From Leuctra nigra (lineage: Eukaryota; Arthropoda; Insecta; Plecoptera; Leuctridae): a stretch of 64,000 bases of DNA. Of the stretch, positions 34,893 to 49,800 are shown piece by piece. The stretch lies in the NCBI GenBank assembly GCA_934045905.1, contig OW203771.1, positions 372,001 to 436,000 of the forward strand, read 5' to 3'. The position numbers and the translations under genes are program-made. Every line of letters starts with the position of its first letter. Within the stretch, counting starts at the first letter, position 1. Below the pieces are notes generated by a model. That model made no database searches. It was not told the DNA's origin and saw nothing but the letters and a program-made list of their open reading frames with translations.

Positions 34893-37800
34893 CTAGTTCT
34901 TGGTCGATCCTCTCAACCTCGATCCATACTCCTTCTGCGCCAGCGTCGTATCCTCCTCCTCCTCGTCATCATCATACTCCTCCTCCAGGGGGATATCCCC
35001 TCTCTCCTGCTTCTTCTCCTGCTTCTTCTCCGTCTGCTTCTCCTGCACTCTACTTATCACACTGCCCGCAGCCGCCAGGCCGGCCAACCTCTCAGCCGCC
35101 TCTCTGTTGGGCAGCGACGCGTACGCACTGTCGCCAACCTGCGCATAGAACGCCGCCTCATCGCCAACCTGATTGTCCGCTATGTTTCTCTCCGCTTCGG
35201 TCTTGGCCAGTTTCTTCTCCACAACCACAGCGACATTCTCAGACCCAGATGTCTCCTGTAACTGGTTATTAGGCTCATAGAATGACGTGGGGGTGTAAAA
35301 CGGACTGACTTGATTCACCGTCTCCTGGTAGTTGAAAGAATGGAACTGCGGCTGAGTGAGAGGAACCCCGTAGCTGTCAACAGGTTGTTTGTAGTTCAAC
35401 AGCTGCAGCAGGTTGTCGGGTGTCAACTGTTGCTGCTGTTGATGTTGCTTCTCGAGCTGGAGTTGAATGGCGAGGTCCAGAGGGAGTTTACCGTTGCTGG
35501 GGTGGGAGTGGGGGTCAGTGGTGGCCGGGATCTTGGGGGCCGGGAGACTTGGGTCCGGGTCAGGGGCGTAGTAGGCTTGCTGACCGTCGTGGGTTCGTCC
35601 GGCGTGGTCGTTGCTGGCGAGGTAGGACTGTTGGCGCTCCGGGTCCGGGTAGGAGTGATGGTGATCATGATGGTGAGCAGGTTCGTGATGAACATGGTGG
35701 TGAGCAGGCTCGTGGTGCGCGTGGTGAGCAGGTTCGTGGTGAGCGTGATGAACAGGCTCGTGATGTACGTGATGGTGAACAGGTTCTGGATGATACACGG
35801 GATGACGTTCAGGCTGAAGCTCGAAGCTGTGTGACTGAGCGATCTCCACGGAGCTCGAGTGGACACCTGTGGAGTGAACAGTGTTTACTCGTGGTTATAT
35901 TTTTCCCCCACCAATGGTCGGTTTGGAGCGGTTTTACAGCGAAATACAAAATATAAAATGTCTTATTTGGTAAAGCCAAAGGTGACATGAATTGATCCTT
36001 TATCTAAATTTTTATTGTACAAAGTATTCTTACATACGGATCTGAGACCTGGGAAGTAGGTAACTAAGAGGGATAAAGAGAGGTTGATGGCGGTTGAAAT
36101 GGATGCGCTCAGAAGAAGTTGTAGGGTGTCAAGAATTGAGCATATTAGGAATGAACAGATACGGAGATGGATGAAGAAGGAAGAAACAGTGGTAGAGGAG
36201 ATAGAGCGAAGGAGATTGTGCTGGTATGGACACTTAAGAAGAATGGATCCCCATAGGTGGCCCCTGAAGATATGGCATTGGACCCCTCCAGAGAGGAGGA
36301 AAAGGGGCCGACCGCCGAGAGAATGGCAAGAAGATGTAAAGGAGGCAATGGGGAGAAGAAACTTGCTGGAAGATGGTTGGATGGACAAGGAGAGGTGGCG
36401 ATTGGGGTGTGAGAAACGGCCTGTGCTGTAAAATACTCACAATATATATATATATATATATCTAAATTTTTATCTACATATGGAAGGTTTGCTTCAGTTT
36501 CTTTATTTTAGAGCCCTTGAATCACCTTTAAATTGGGAAAATTCTAAAAATAACGCCCTGTGGGGCAACAAATGGAGGGCTTCGTGAAAATTTCAAAATA
36601 AACTAGTCAAGCAATGTATTATCCTCAGTGTTTTATATTTTTTGGCTGCCGACGCCTGGCATACACGATGTAGTTTCCTGTATTAACGGACTGACCTGGG
36701 AACGACGCCGGTCTGTCTGCTGGACTGAGGTTCGGGGCTGGTATCGTGTGTATCGGGCCGGTATTGTCGTCCAGCCCGTATCCCGGCCATGACAGCTGCG
36801 CGGGCGGCGCGTAGTGCTGGTGTGACGTCACGGGGAGGGGCGACGGCAGGTAGTGGGGGAACGGTCTGGGCACCACTCTTAATGGCGGGTATCTGATCGG
36901 AGCGCGCAGACGCGGTGGCGGCGGCTTGTTGAAGTAGTGGTGCGGAGGCTTGCTGTAGTAGACGCGCGAGGGAGGGGGCTTGCTGCCGTAGTGGATGGAG
37001 GGGGGGAGAGGTGGGTGCGGCGCGCGCACGCGGTACTGCGCATCGGCGTGCGCAAGTGTTGCGAGCAGGACGAGCACGAGTACAGGCTGGAACAAGCAAC
37101 AGGTGATCAACTGGAGTTGAACGGTTCATGATAGCCCGGCGAGACAACGGTCCGTTTACATCCCCTTGCCCTTGAAGGGTTGATATTGACACGTCGATAG
37201 GTATTTTAGTTAAGGGGGGAAGAGCGTAACCCCTACTTCGATAGAATTCGCTGTAACTTTGCATTCTTATAGACAATTTCATTCTACACCAGAATATGGC
37301 CCAAAAAAACTAGCATCGTGAACTAGTTTTTGAGATAAACCCATATGTCTCCCAATGTTAGCTTATGGCAGCCAAGAAAAATCGTGCATATTTTACGCTA
37401 AAATGAAGATCTAATTTTTTTGTGTCGATAGATTTCAACAAAAAACTTATTTTCTAGTAGACATATGGATATATTATCAGGAAAAAATTTAAAAACGATA
37501 CCAACCTGAACTATTTTAAAAGTTAGACAGCAAAAACTAAATCATTTTCCTATACCTCCTGTGTTAAAAATTTCCTCATCTTCTGAATGCATCAAATTGA
37601 AAACTCAATATAAGTCATGGGTTGCAAGTTACATGACATTTCATGAATCCTTCATACTTAAATATAGTTGAAATGTTGGAAAAGTTAATAAATATTGCTA
37701 ATTTCAGTAAAAAATATTTTCGGGGTGTGGCATTCGATGTCCCCACCTTAAGGTCAATAAAGCATTCATTTTGAACTGCAACTTTGAAACAAGAAATCTC

Positions 37801-40800
37801 TCGAATTAGGGGGACATTTTAAAGCTTTCAAGACAGAATTTCTTTCATTTCTCCTGCAGTTTTGTTGCAATCTTTGAAATTGAAAGTTTGGAAGATAGGA
37901 GGAATTTGGCAAGATTTTGTAATATTTGGAATTCGGCAAGGCTGGTTGATGGAACGAATTACGAGTTTGGTTGGTGGATATTGAGAGAAGGGACGAAGTA
38001 CGCATACTGTCATCATGTCATGTTATAATTATTATTATTTCGTATGGTTTATTACAATTACAATAAAGTTACAAAAATTGGTAATATAAAACACAAATCA
38101 AAGGACATAATTATCATAATAAGAAATCAATGTAAAACATAAAAAATATTGCTGTTCTGGCAGAAGCTTCTACAGCCGCACATCTAGATCTTCGAGCCAC
38201 CTGAGGGCCTCCGGAGTGAGATCGCAGATGTCTCGAAGAGATCCTGTGAATTTGCGTAGTGGACACTCAGTGGCGATGTGGAACGCAGATTGCACAGGGT
38301 GTCCACAGTCACACTCCGGAGACTCTCTCAGGCCCCACTTGTGTAACATCTGCCCGCATCGTCCGTGCCCAGTCCTCAGCCTATTCAATGTGGCCCATTC
38401 CCTCCGAGGAAGCTCAAATCCAGGCTGCTCGATGATGGGATCTTGAACCAATGCGTGGACGTCAGGATTATCTGAAGACCACTCTTCTGTCCACGCAGCG
38501 TCAACGTCAAATCCCCTCTCTGACAGAGCATTGGCCAATTTCCAGGGAGGATGCCTCGATTTGAGTCTTTGCCTCTCTGTTGCGGTGGTAAATTTGTGAA
38601 CAGGAAGTTCTGGATTTGTCAGGCACTTCTCCCATTGTTTAACCAAGGCCCCTTGTCGTCGCAGATGAGGTGGCGGAATATTGCTGAGAACTGGGAGCCA
38701 TTGAAGGGGAGTCGATCTCGTAGTGCCTGATATTATGCGCATGGTGATGTTCAGTTTTGAGTCCAGAGTTTTTGTATGATGACTGTTGACCCAAACAGGC
38801 GCACAATACTCCGCCGCAGAATACACCAGTGCAAGTGCCGATATCCTCAATGTAGAGGTACTGGCTCCCCAACTCGTGCCAGCAAGTTTCTGAATGATGT
38901 TGTTTCTTGTATTTATCTTAGCAGCAATGTTGTTGATATGGTGTTTAAATGTGAGTGAACGATCAAGTGTAACCCCGAGATACTTTGGATGACTATTGTT
39001 TTTCACGAAATGCCCATTAAACTTGACTTTAATATCATGGTTTGCTTGATAGTTGGAAAGATGAAATGTTGTTACTTCAGTTTTCGACGGGTTTGGACAA
39101 AGTCTCCAATTTGAAAAGTATTCCCCCAGGATGGATAGATCTTTCGTCAGTTCATCTTCGCATTCTTCAAAGGTTGTATTCTGTGACACCACTGCAATAT
39201 CGTCTGCATAGATAAACTTGCTTGAGTTGGTGGCTGGAATGTCGCTTGTATAGAGGTTGAAAAGCAACGGCGCAAGTACAGATCCCTGTGGCAGACCGTT
39301 GTTTAGTAATTGAGACTTACTTTTGTTGTTGTTGATATGCACTTCAAAACTTCTGTTGCTCAGCATGTTATTGAGCAATATGTACAAAGTTCTACAAGGA
39401 ATAGCTTTGATAAACTTATACAGTAAGCCATGCCTCCAAACAGTATCGTATGCAGCAGTTAGATCAATAAATGCTACAGCAGTTTTTAAGTGTTTCTCAA
39501 AGCCGTCCTCTATGTGCGTTGTTAGGGCCAAGACTTGATCACAGCAGTTGCGGTTCGGTCTGAATCCAGCTTGTTCGACCGGCACTTGTCCGTTGATAAC
39601 ATGCGATATACGGTTGTATAGAAGTCTTTCAAAAAGTTTGTATGTTACACTCAACAAAGCTATTGGACGATAACTTTCCTCCTTGTCCGGCTGTTTGCCT
39701 GGCTTAAGGATAGCCACAACTTTAGTTTTCTTGAATAATGGAGGAAGGTATCCAGTAAGCAAAATATTGGTATAAAACTCAGATAGCCATTTGATTGTCT
39801 TTGGCCCACAAAACTTTAAAAACTCCGGAAATATACCGTCGACACCAGCCGCTTTACCATTTTTTACAGATCGCAAAGCATTTTCAACCTCGATAGTACT
39901 GAATGCACAAGCAAAGGTAGAAGTATCTTCTGCATCAAGCTGTGCTAACTTGAGTTTTGATTTAACACTTCTGCTGATATCCTTGTCAATGTTTACTCTA
40001 GACATCTACACTATACGATTTGCAATCAGGTTTGGGTTTATATCAGTCTTTGGTTTGTTACTGTCTGTACTGGCCCCTAGACGGCGTAAAACAGATCATG
40101 CCTTTCTACTAGAATGTTGGAAATTCATGCTTTCAACAGTCTCAGACCATCGTGCCATTCTTGTCTTGTCCAATGCATGAAGCAAGTCATCTGCAACTTC
40201 ATGATCGCCACTCTCGCTGAACTCATTATACAGTCGTGTACACTCATCAGTCCAACATGGAATATACTCTCTCCTATATCCTCTTGGTATACAGTTCTTA
40301 GCTATTTTTATTACCAGTCCGACAAAGCGTCCATGTTGAATTCATGTCATGTTGAAGGAATATTTATCAAATCAGATTACATGGAGGTATTAATTTCTTC
40401 ATAACAGTCCGAGATTGCAATAGTTTGGATAAGAATGTGTTTTGGAGGTTGTTTTCGATGATTCCACTCCTAATAAGGAATGGATGTTGATGGGATATAT
40501 TTTTTTACTTGTGATTAAAAAATAACAAAAAATAACAAATAATAACAAATAATGTAATAACAAATACAAGTTTAATAATTTCACAGAAATTCACACTTTC
40601 AGTCATTTGGACAGCCCTGGGGCCCAAATTTGCTGTCCGATTTATGTAATATCTCGGAATTATGGAAGAGCGGAAAACTTCCTATAAGACTGCCACAAGA
40701 AAAGAAAATATCTCATTTGGCACTGTTTTGTCAGATTGATGTTGCAACAGCCCTCACTGATCAGACCTAGCATTGTTCTTCCCCTTAACAACGTACCTAC

Positions 40801-43800
40801 TACCTATCCAGTTGAAGAACAGTGCGATGTGAAGACTTGATGCGAGGGGAAGAAATAACGAAGAATAATGTAGCAATTTCGTTGCTTAACGTCGCACTGA
40901 TCTGCAACTAGGCAAATGGCGCCGGATGAATGATTATGATGATTGACGGTGGGAGGGAGGCGGTCGTGGCCTATTAGGAGGCAACCTTCCCATCATTTGC
41001 CTCTCGACTGAGAGAAACCATGCAGTCTGCAGCTTTCGTTTTGTTATTCGACGTTTTCTAGAAATTGTAAGTATTTTTTTTATTTTATCGTGAGAATGCA
41101 CTATGGTCAAATTATGTTCAACCCCCTTTTCCCCAAGTGGGCAAAGTGCCAAGATGTTGAGTTGGTGATTGATAAGTGATTCATATATTGGTATTCAATT
41201 CCTGAAAGATTAGTTTCGTATTTTAATTGACGGATTGATACCTATACGTATAATAACGTATTTTCTAGACAATCAATAACATTCGTCGCCTAATGGTTCG
41301 ACGACAATACTTGCCATTTCAACATGAAGTCGAATAAGAGAACGAAACTTGCTGACATCAAGATCAGAGTCACTAATAGAGCATCAACTCATGTTTTCTA
41401 CATTTGCTCTTTTAGGGAAAGCTGGGGTTTAAAAGCAACAATTTGACTATAATTCAGTTTTTCAAGAAGTATTTTATATAGGAAGGCATAAAATCAAGTT
41501 AAGGGGGGAAGAGCGTAACCCCTACTTCGATAGAATTCGCTGTAACTTTGCATTCTTATAGACAATTTCATTCTACACCAGAATATGAGCATCGTGAACT
41601 AGTTTTTGAGATAAACCCATATGTCTCCCAATGTTAACTTATGGCAGCCAAGAAAAATCGTGCAATTTTTACACTAAAATGAAGATCTAATATTTTTGTG
41701 TCGATAGATTTCAACAAAAACCTTATTTTCTAGTAGACATATGGATATATTATCAGGAAAAAAATATAAAACGATACCATCCTGAACTATTTTAAAAGTT
41801 AGACAGCAAAAACTAAATAATTTTCCTATACCTCCTGTGTTAAAAATTTCCTCATCTTCTGAAGGCATCAAATTGAAAACTCAATATAAGTCATGGGTTG
41901 CGAGTTACACGACATTTTATGAATCCTTCATACTTAAATATAGTTGAAATATTGGAAAAGTTATTAAATTTTGTAGGGGTGTGCGAATATTCGAAATTTT
42001 CGAATACTTCGAAAATATTAGGTTCGAATATTCGATTCCGGATTCGGTATTCGAAAATCAAGTATTCGAAATTTCGAATATTTCGAAAATTCGAATATTC
42101 GAAAATTTTCGAATAGTTCATGTCTTTTAATTCAAAATTATCCCGCCATTTCTCAAATGGGAGTGTTTTTCAATGCTGCCAACTGCTGCAAAGTCTAAAA
42201 CTCCAACCGAAAATAGTCATGGCCGCCATTTTGATTTCGAGGGAATATTATTTGTAGGGTATTGTTCCTCTAGATAGACCTTCCTATCATACTCCTTTTG
42301 TTCCTGTTAATTTAATTTTTTGTGATAATTAGTGACAACAATATGATCCTTGCATATTACTTCATGGCCATCTTTTATTCTGTCATTTGAAAAGAGCTTG
42401 GTGTCCAATTATTTTTTTTAATTGATATTATGTCTTTTAATTTAGGTTCCAATTATTCGATATTCGATATTCGATTCGATATTCGAAATATTTTTGTCAA
42501 TTATTCGATATTCGTATTCGAAGTCAAAAATCACTATTCGCACACCCCTAAAATACTGCTAATTTCAGTAAAAAATATTTTCGGGGTGTGGCATTCGATG
42601 TCCCCACCTTAAAGCTAATGTTAATAACTAAGCCACGGCCCACATAAACGTAGAACATCCACAAAATTAAATGACTCGATATCTTCAACCCTTGGTTCTA
42701 AATCGAGCGTCAACACAATATACAAATTACAAAATCATACTCAATAGTCAACCCATGATTTGACGGTTACACAAAGAGTGTACGACGAACATGATAACCA
42801 AAATGATAGACGGGGAAGTGCTGAAAAGAACTACGTTCACTGGAACCCGATATCTTAATTCATTTGGAAACAACAGCGACTTTTGCAATAGCTTGTTCGG
42901 GCTATTTTTACCAATCGGGCCAATGTTGAAGGCCATGTGAATCTGAATAATGTGAAAAAATTAATTTGACAACCATTTTTTCAAGAAAATAAAATCATAC
43001 CGCAACGATTTTTTCGTAAATTGGTTGATTATAAATGGAGTAACTCTTGATAGAATATCGGATATTTTACATATCGATATTTCGACCCCATCGAATTTCT
43101 AAAAAAAATCGCTCATTGTTCCGATCGTGTTTATTTATTGAAGATGCGCGCGCAACAAGTGCAAGTCTGACGTCATCATGATGCGTGCTACTTGCGTCTG
43201 GTCTAGATCCTACACCTGTAACAAGTGCAAGTACTGATGACGTCATACATCGTGCTACTTGAGCTGGTCTAGATCCTACACCTGTAACAAGTGCAAGTAC
43301 TGATGACGTCACACATCGTGCTACTTGCGTCTGGTCTAGATCCTACACCTGTGCGACCCACTGACTTCCTTCCTGTTCCTCAAGCCGAATTATCCGCCAC
43401 ACCTCGGTCAAGACTCATAGGATTATGTTTTGAGATCAGCTGTGTCCTTGTCTGATATCGCCAAATACTCCGGTACAATGTGTTGGAAATACTAGAATAG
43501 GGTTATAAGTATCTTATACAATAGAAGATTCATTTTAGAATATATTAGATACTACAAAAAATACATTTAAAGTACCTATATTTTTTATTGTAATTATTCA
43601 GATCTTAGTTCACGATACATTATAAAATAAGACAATTCTTTGAACTTCTACTTAAACTTATTTATTATTAGATAGTACACTATTTCGTCCTGTTTCACAG
43701 GACTTCGGGACATGTTTTACGTAGAAGTTCAATTAATTGTCTGATATTATATATTTTTTTAATTCTAAAACATATCATCAAATTTAGAAAATGACTTATT

Positions 43801-46800
43801 TTTCTAACTTTATTCTAATTTGCAGTACTTGTAGGGAAACATTGCTTGACATTTTCTTGATGTTTTCAATACGAATTTCAAATACGAATCATTTGTCTAA
43901 AACTGAATGTTAGCCAATCAATTCAAAGTGGCATCTTTACTGGTGACTTTATTTTGGATAAAGAAAGTGTACGCCCGTTTACAGGAATCCTAATAATAAT
44001 TTATAAGTACGCACATGTCAAATATTTGTATATGTAACAAACTGAGCGTCGAGAAAATTCCAGGAAATTTGCAAACACTTTGTGACTGAAGAAGTTTACA
44101 GACGAGTGGACTTAAAATATTGAGATTACAAAAATAAAATAAAGTGTATGAATAGTCTCAAAAATAGTTTATTCATTAACTTTGCAATACAATTCTGACC
44201 GCTCTGTGTAACGCGTTGATAAGCGAGGCTTCGTATTGCATGCGAATTGATATTCGTGTGAAAGTTGCTGCTCTAAACCTTGGAGAAGCTCGGAAGACGA
44301 CATACATCAAAGGAGCAGTAATACATTCTTAAATATTCTTTGAATTGACTTGACAAATGTCAAAACAAGCATATCATGTCCCGTAAAATGTCAATAGCTC
44401 TTGAAGTTCTTGACAGATTATTATGAAAATTGCAGTGTTGGTCGCCAAATACTTTTGAAATGTAGTTTTCAATCAAATTTCAAGAAACTTTTCATTATGT
44501 TTTCTGTGTGACGACTTGGTTCCTTAATTTCCTGACTGAAGTTTCTCTTGGATTCCCTCAATCGACAGGCAAATGATGGGAAGGTTCCCTACTAATAGTC
44601 CACGACCGCCTCCTTTCCACCGTCGATCCTCACCTATATTCTTCATCATATTCATTCAAACGGCGCCATTAGCCTACCTTGTTCACACTGAGGATTCGAT
44701 TGCGATCCAATATCTCAATAGGGAAGTCTCATGAAATTTTATTCTAGTAAATTTCTATAAATAAACACAAATAATAATGACAAATACACTTATTACCTGT
44801 GAAATCTTAAATTTTCATTCATAAAAATCGAGTTCAAATATCATATGATTTTTGGCGGGAAAAACGGCCTTTAACAAGAATCAGAACTGTGATGTCATTT
44901 CCAAGTCTTGAACATTGGTTTGACATGGGGATTCCCTTGTTGCCATGGCAATATAGCAAACTGTGATGTCATTGCCAATTTTCCTGTTTTTAAATGAGGA
45001 GATCTATCACTTTGTAAATTAATTACATGAGAACTATTCGTCCAACAACAAAAATAATACCACATCTGTGTTCAGCAACATCTCAACTTTCATAAAATAA
45101 ATATTATTCTGAATTCAAATCTTCACGAGACTTCCCTATTGCATTCGAACATTTCAGACATTTTCTTCAGCCTTTTCAATTAGATCATGTCCTATTTTCC
45201 TTCAAGTCTAGAAATACTTCAACCAATTAATCAACAATAAACATTCTCTATAAAAATGGTCTAAATTCTCTTTCAAGTTTCCTTGAAATCAAGGGTTGAA
45301 TTTACCGGCAATTAATAATGTAAATATATTTTCTCTCTCTCTTGCCTGTGGGTGAATAACCTGCTTCACTTTCATCTCTTCCTTCATTAGCGTAATGAGC
45401 TTACACCTGATAGTGACGGTCATGGTCGCATGGGGGGGGGGGGGGGGGCTGCCCCTTGTCCCCCCCCCCCCCCCCCCTTTGTCGCGCGGAGATTGAGCAG
45501 TTGGGTTATATGTTGTTTTAAAACGGATAAAGAATTAAAAACAATCAGATAAAGACAGATTTAAAATGGAAAACCACAATTGAAAAGACACGCTCAAGAT
45601 TCAATTAATATTTTATTGAAATAATTCAGTTTTCTTTTGAGAACCTTCATCAGTCAGTTTAAAGCATTGTATAGATTTGAGTGTATAATATTTGAGATTT
45701 TGACGAGATTTTGACTATGTAAGTCTTTTTAATTGTGATTAATTTATAATCTTCAAGAAAGAGAAATTACATACCTATTAATCGATTTATAAAGGTAAAT
45801 TAAGAATGTTTCTTATGAAAATAACTTGTATTCTTTTTATTTTGGTCAATAAACGATGATTTTTGTCAAAATTGAATCAACGACGTCATTTCATAACATT
45901 ATTTCACTGTAGATTTTGACAAAAGCGATACTAAGTAGGTATAATAAAATCGCAATAATTAATTTTTAGTCTGCACGTAATCCTCAACTATATTGACCAG
46001 TCGCATAATCTAATAGCTGTTATATTGTATGTCATAACTAGCAATTATAATTAATTGTTGTCAGTAATCCCCGACATGTAACATGTAAATGGAATTATGA
46101 AGTTCTCTTGTCATGTGTTCTGATTCGTATTATAAGCTGAAGGGTCAACTGATAAAGTGTAGGTCACTTTAGACTAACTATCCCTATGGGTTTCTTAACA
46201 TAATCTAGATCCAGGGTTTCAATAATCTGTTAAAACGATTGGTTAAGTTTAAACGATAATTCAAGAAATGTAATTGCTTATTGGCATTGCAACGGTCCGA
46301 AGGTAATAAACTAGATAACTAGTGTAAGAGTATACTATAATTGAAGATTTTATTCCTTGAATGACAGTTTAAAGTTAACTATTGGTTTCACCAGAGCATT
46401 GAAAAAACGGGTCATTTTTGATGACTCTTTTGAGGGTTTGGATTGCAAGATTGTATTTGACTTTTGAAAGTTTTCGTTTTGTTTCATATTTTCAATTCTC
46501 TTTGTTTACATCTAGTTAGGTTTTTGGTTTTATACTGATGTATGTAATATGGAAGTCTCGTGAAGATTAGAATTCAGAATAATATTTATTTTATGAAAGT
46601 TGAGATGTTGCTGAACACAGATGTGGTATTATTTTTGTTGTTGGACGAATAGTTCTCATGTAATTAATTTACAAAGTTTGATAGATCTCCACTCATTTAA
46701 AAACAGGAAAATAGGCAATGACATCACAGTTTGCTATATTGCCATGGCAACAAGGGAATCCCCATGTCAACACAATGTTCAAGACTTGAAAATGACATCA

Positions 46801-49800
46801 CAGTTCTGATTCTTGTTAAAGGCCGTTTTTCCCGCCAAAAATCATATGATATTTGAACTCGATTTTTATGAATGAAAATTTAAGATTTCACAGGTAATAA
46901 GTGTATTTGTCATTATTATTTGTGTTTATTTATAGAAAATTACTAGAATAAAATTTTGCTTGGCTTGTATAGCTGTGCAGCGTATTGTTGTAATGTGTTT
47001 TATGTGTGATTTGTACAGTGACGTAACGTCAGATTTCGGACCCCTGGAGGGTTATTCTAAAAGTCCTTGTCGTCTCGTATCAATTGACACTCTAGTGACT
47101 GCAGTGAGCCCGTATCAAGTGAGATAGTAGCAGGATATTTGTAGGGCCCACTATTTTTTAATTATCCATAAGGTACTGCAAAATCTTGAATAATAATATG
47201 TGCATACTTTTTTACTTTATGAATTATTACACTTAGGGCCGGTCTTTCAAACTATGATCAATCAAGGATTGGCATTGGTTGTTGCCATGACAATACAGTC
47301 CTAATCATCTGTTTAAAATTTAGCAGAGTAATGAAAATCTGTCCCTAATTGTGACACTTGACACTAAGCCAGTTGCTTGCTGTGGATTATGTATAGGTAG
47401 GTAGTAAGGTAACGCATAATAACTACAGTTTAGTTAGATTTAGGTCTAGGGTTCCGGGTTTTATATCACCGTAGGTTTTAGTGCATTTTAACGAGATTTA
47501 AACACACATTTTGGTCGATTTGATCAGCTAAATTCTATTTTCTTTTCTCTTTAGTGGTGTTTAACGTCGCACTGTTCTGCAGCGAGGCTAATGGCGACGG
47601 ATGAATGATTATGATGATGATTGGGAGATGATGGTGAAGAGTAGGTGAGGATGGACGGTGGGAATGAGGCGGTAGTGGGCTATTAGTAGGGTACCTTCCC
47701 AGCATTTGCCTGTCGACTGAGGGAATACCACGAATTAATTTTTTGAATTACTACTATTTTCATTACTATTGATCATCGACATTTGTTTATTTTTATGCTA
47801 TTCATTCAATCCAAAATGTCGGGCATCGAAGTGACGCCAATGTGTTTGTGACTGCACTGTAAACCGTAATGTTCGAAATATCTACCCATAAGGATGATAA
47901 CTGGTGCAATACAAAATGGCAAGTAAGTTTATAACTGGAAGGCCGGACTTATCAAAGAAGGAAATGTGCATTATGAGTGAAATTGATGTTTTATTATTTA
48001 AGAAATGTTATGTTATGAAGTACTGTTGAAATTGATCCATTTGTGCGTGTGTCAGAAAACTCATTGTCTAGATCACGACGCAGTGTGAATGGGGGATCAT
48101 TCCCACATTCACAAGGACTACATCGTATCCAGGGATTTTGTTTCAGAACTGTTACATCTTTTAACTCTCTATGTTAGGCAGGAAGAATGTTTTAAATCCT
48201 TTAAAACTCAAATTCGTAATCATTTAATTCATAAAACTCTAAATGGTTATGCAGTGCAATACTGTGTATCATTAATTCCTTTCTTCCTGTGTTATTTTAA
48301 GTGTTGACTGTTTTCTTTAACTACAAATATTGATTTTTAAATAACCTTTTTATTGACTGTCACCTTTAAATTCGTGCTATTTGTTCCTTGTATTGTTTAA
48401 GCCGGTAGTGAGGCACATGTGCTACGGGGCTTGGCCCTATTCTCGCTACCGGTAAGTGTACTTATGTTTGTAGTACATTTTAAAATAAATAATAATACTT
48501 ATCCCTTAGGGGTAGAAAGTAAAGTTTGATTTTCCACCCCTTTTTTATGGAAGCTTAATATTTCATGACATAAAAGCATCTGTATTATATTGAACTTCTC
48601 CCCATACCATTAGTTAAATCTTCAGTTTAGTTAAACTCCATAATTTAAACAGAGAAAATAAGCTCTGGCATTAAATTATAGTATGGTAATACACCGAGTT
48701 TTCTTATGTGGAGCTTAAGCTAACTGTAGCTTAAACTAATAGTAATACCTGCCCTATAGGGAAGAAAATTCTACATTTTTGTTTTAATTGAATAGTAATA
48801 TCTTCCTTTTGCATACCAAGTACTACCCTCTTTGTCACTTAGGGAAGAATTGTATTCGTTTTGGTTACTCTTCCCTACCCTACCCCTCGTCTACCCTTAT
48901 AGCTTACAACAGGGGTCGGCAACCTGCGGCTCCTTAGTGGTCCTTTAATGGCTTTTTATAATTTAAATGAAGATCTGGAAACGAAAATAATCGAAAAGTC
49001 GAAAAACAAAAGCGCCCTGCGGGGCAACAATTGGAAGATTATTTGGATCAGTTTGTACATTTTAGAGCCCTTCAATGACTTTTAAATTGTTGAAATTCTA
49101 AAAAATCGCACTGCGGGGCTTCGTAAAAATATCAAAATAACTTATTCTAGCAATTTATTATTTTCAGTATTTTATTGATTGCCTCCCATTATTGTCACAC
49201 AGTTTTTTAAACAAAGAACGCACACATTTTTAATGTCATTGATAATGTGTGCATTTCTTCTTGTATGTTGTGATATGTATGTTGACTACTGAACTGATGA
49301 AGTTTATTTAATAGCTGTAGTGACTCATGATGTGTTTATTTTCATTAATTTTTGATAATTAAGTGCAATGTGCATCTAATATTAATTTCTGGTTAGGTGG
49401 AAGAGCCACTGAGGTGAAACCTCGCCTCATTGTTTGTACGTGTCTCTGTGTTGTGCATTCAATAAAAATACAATAAAATAAATAAAATACATTATTATCT
49501 AATTGATTAAGGGGGGATGCCCAAGTAGAGGTCTCCGATAGATATTTGAATTAATATGCTTATTCAATAGATCATTTCCTTGTGCACAATATAAACGCAA
49601 GAAAAAGTAGGGTAGCCGAACTAATTTCCAAGATATATCATTTTATAAATTTGAGTTAGCCATATCTTTAACATGGTAAGTCGAAAAAACACGATAATTT
49701 TCCTAGTAAATATTAGATTTAAACTATTTTCCACCGATAGATTTCTTCCAAAAACTAATATTATGTGTATTAGACATAGAGGTATTTATTAAGATTTTTA

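Noticed and set aside
35310..35956. Long plus-strand and alternate-frame ORFs
   Set aside because: Shadows of the GC-rich His-repeat exon on the minus strand.
41891..42121. ORFs on both strands rich in Asn-Ile-Phe-Glu-Tyr
   Set aside because: Products of the TTCGAATA subterminal repeats of a hAT MITE.
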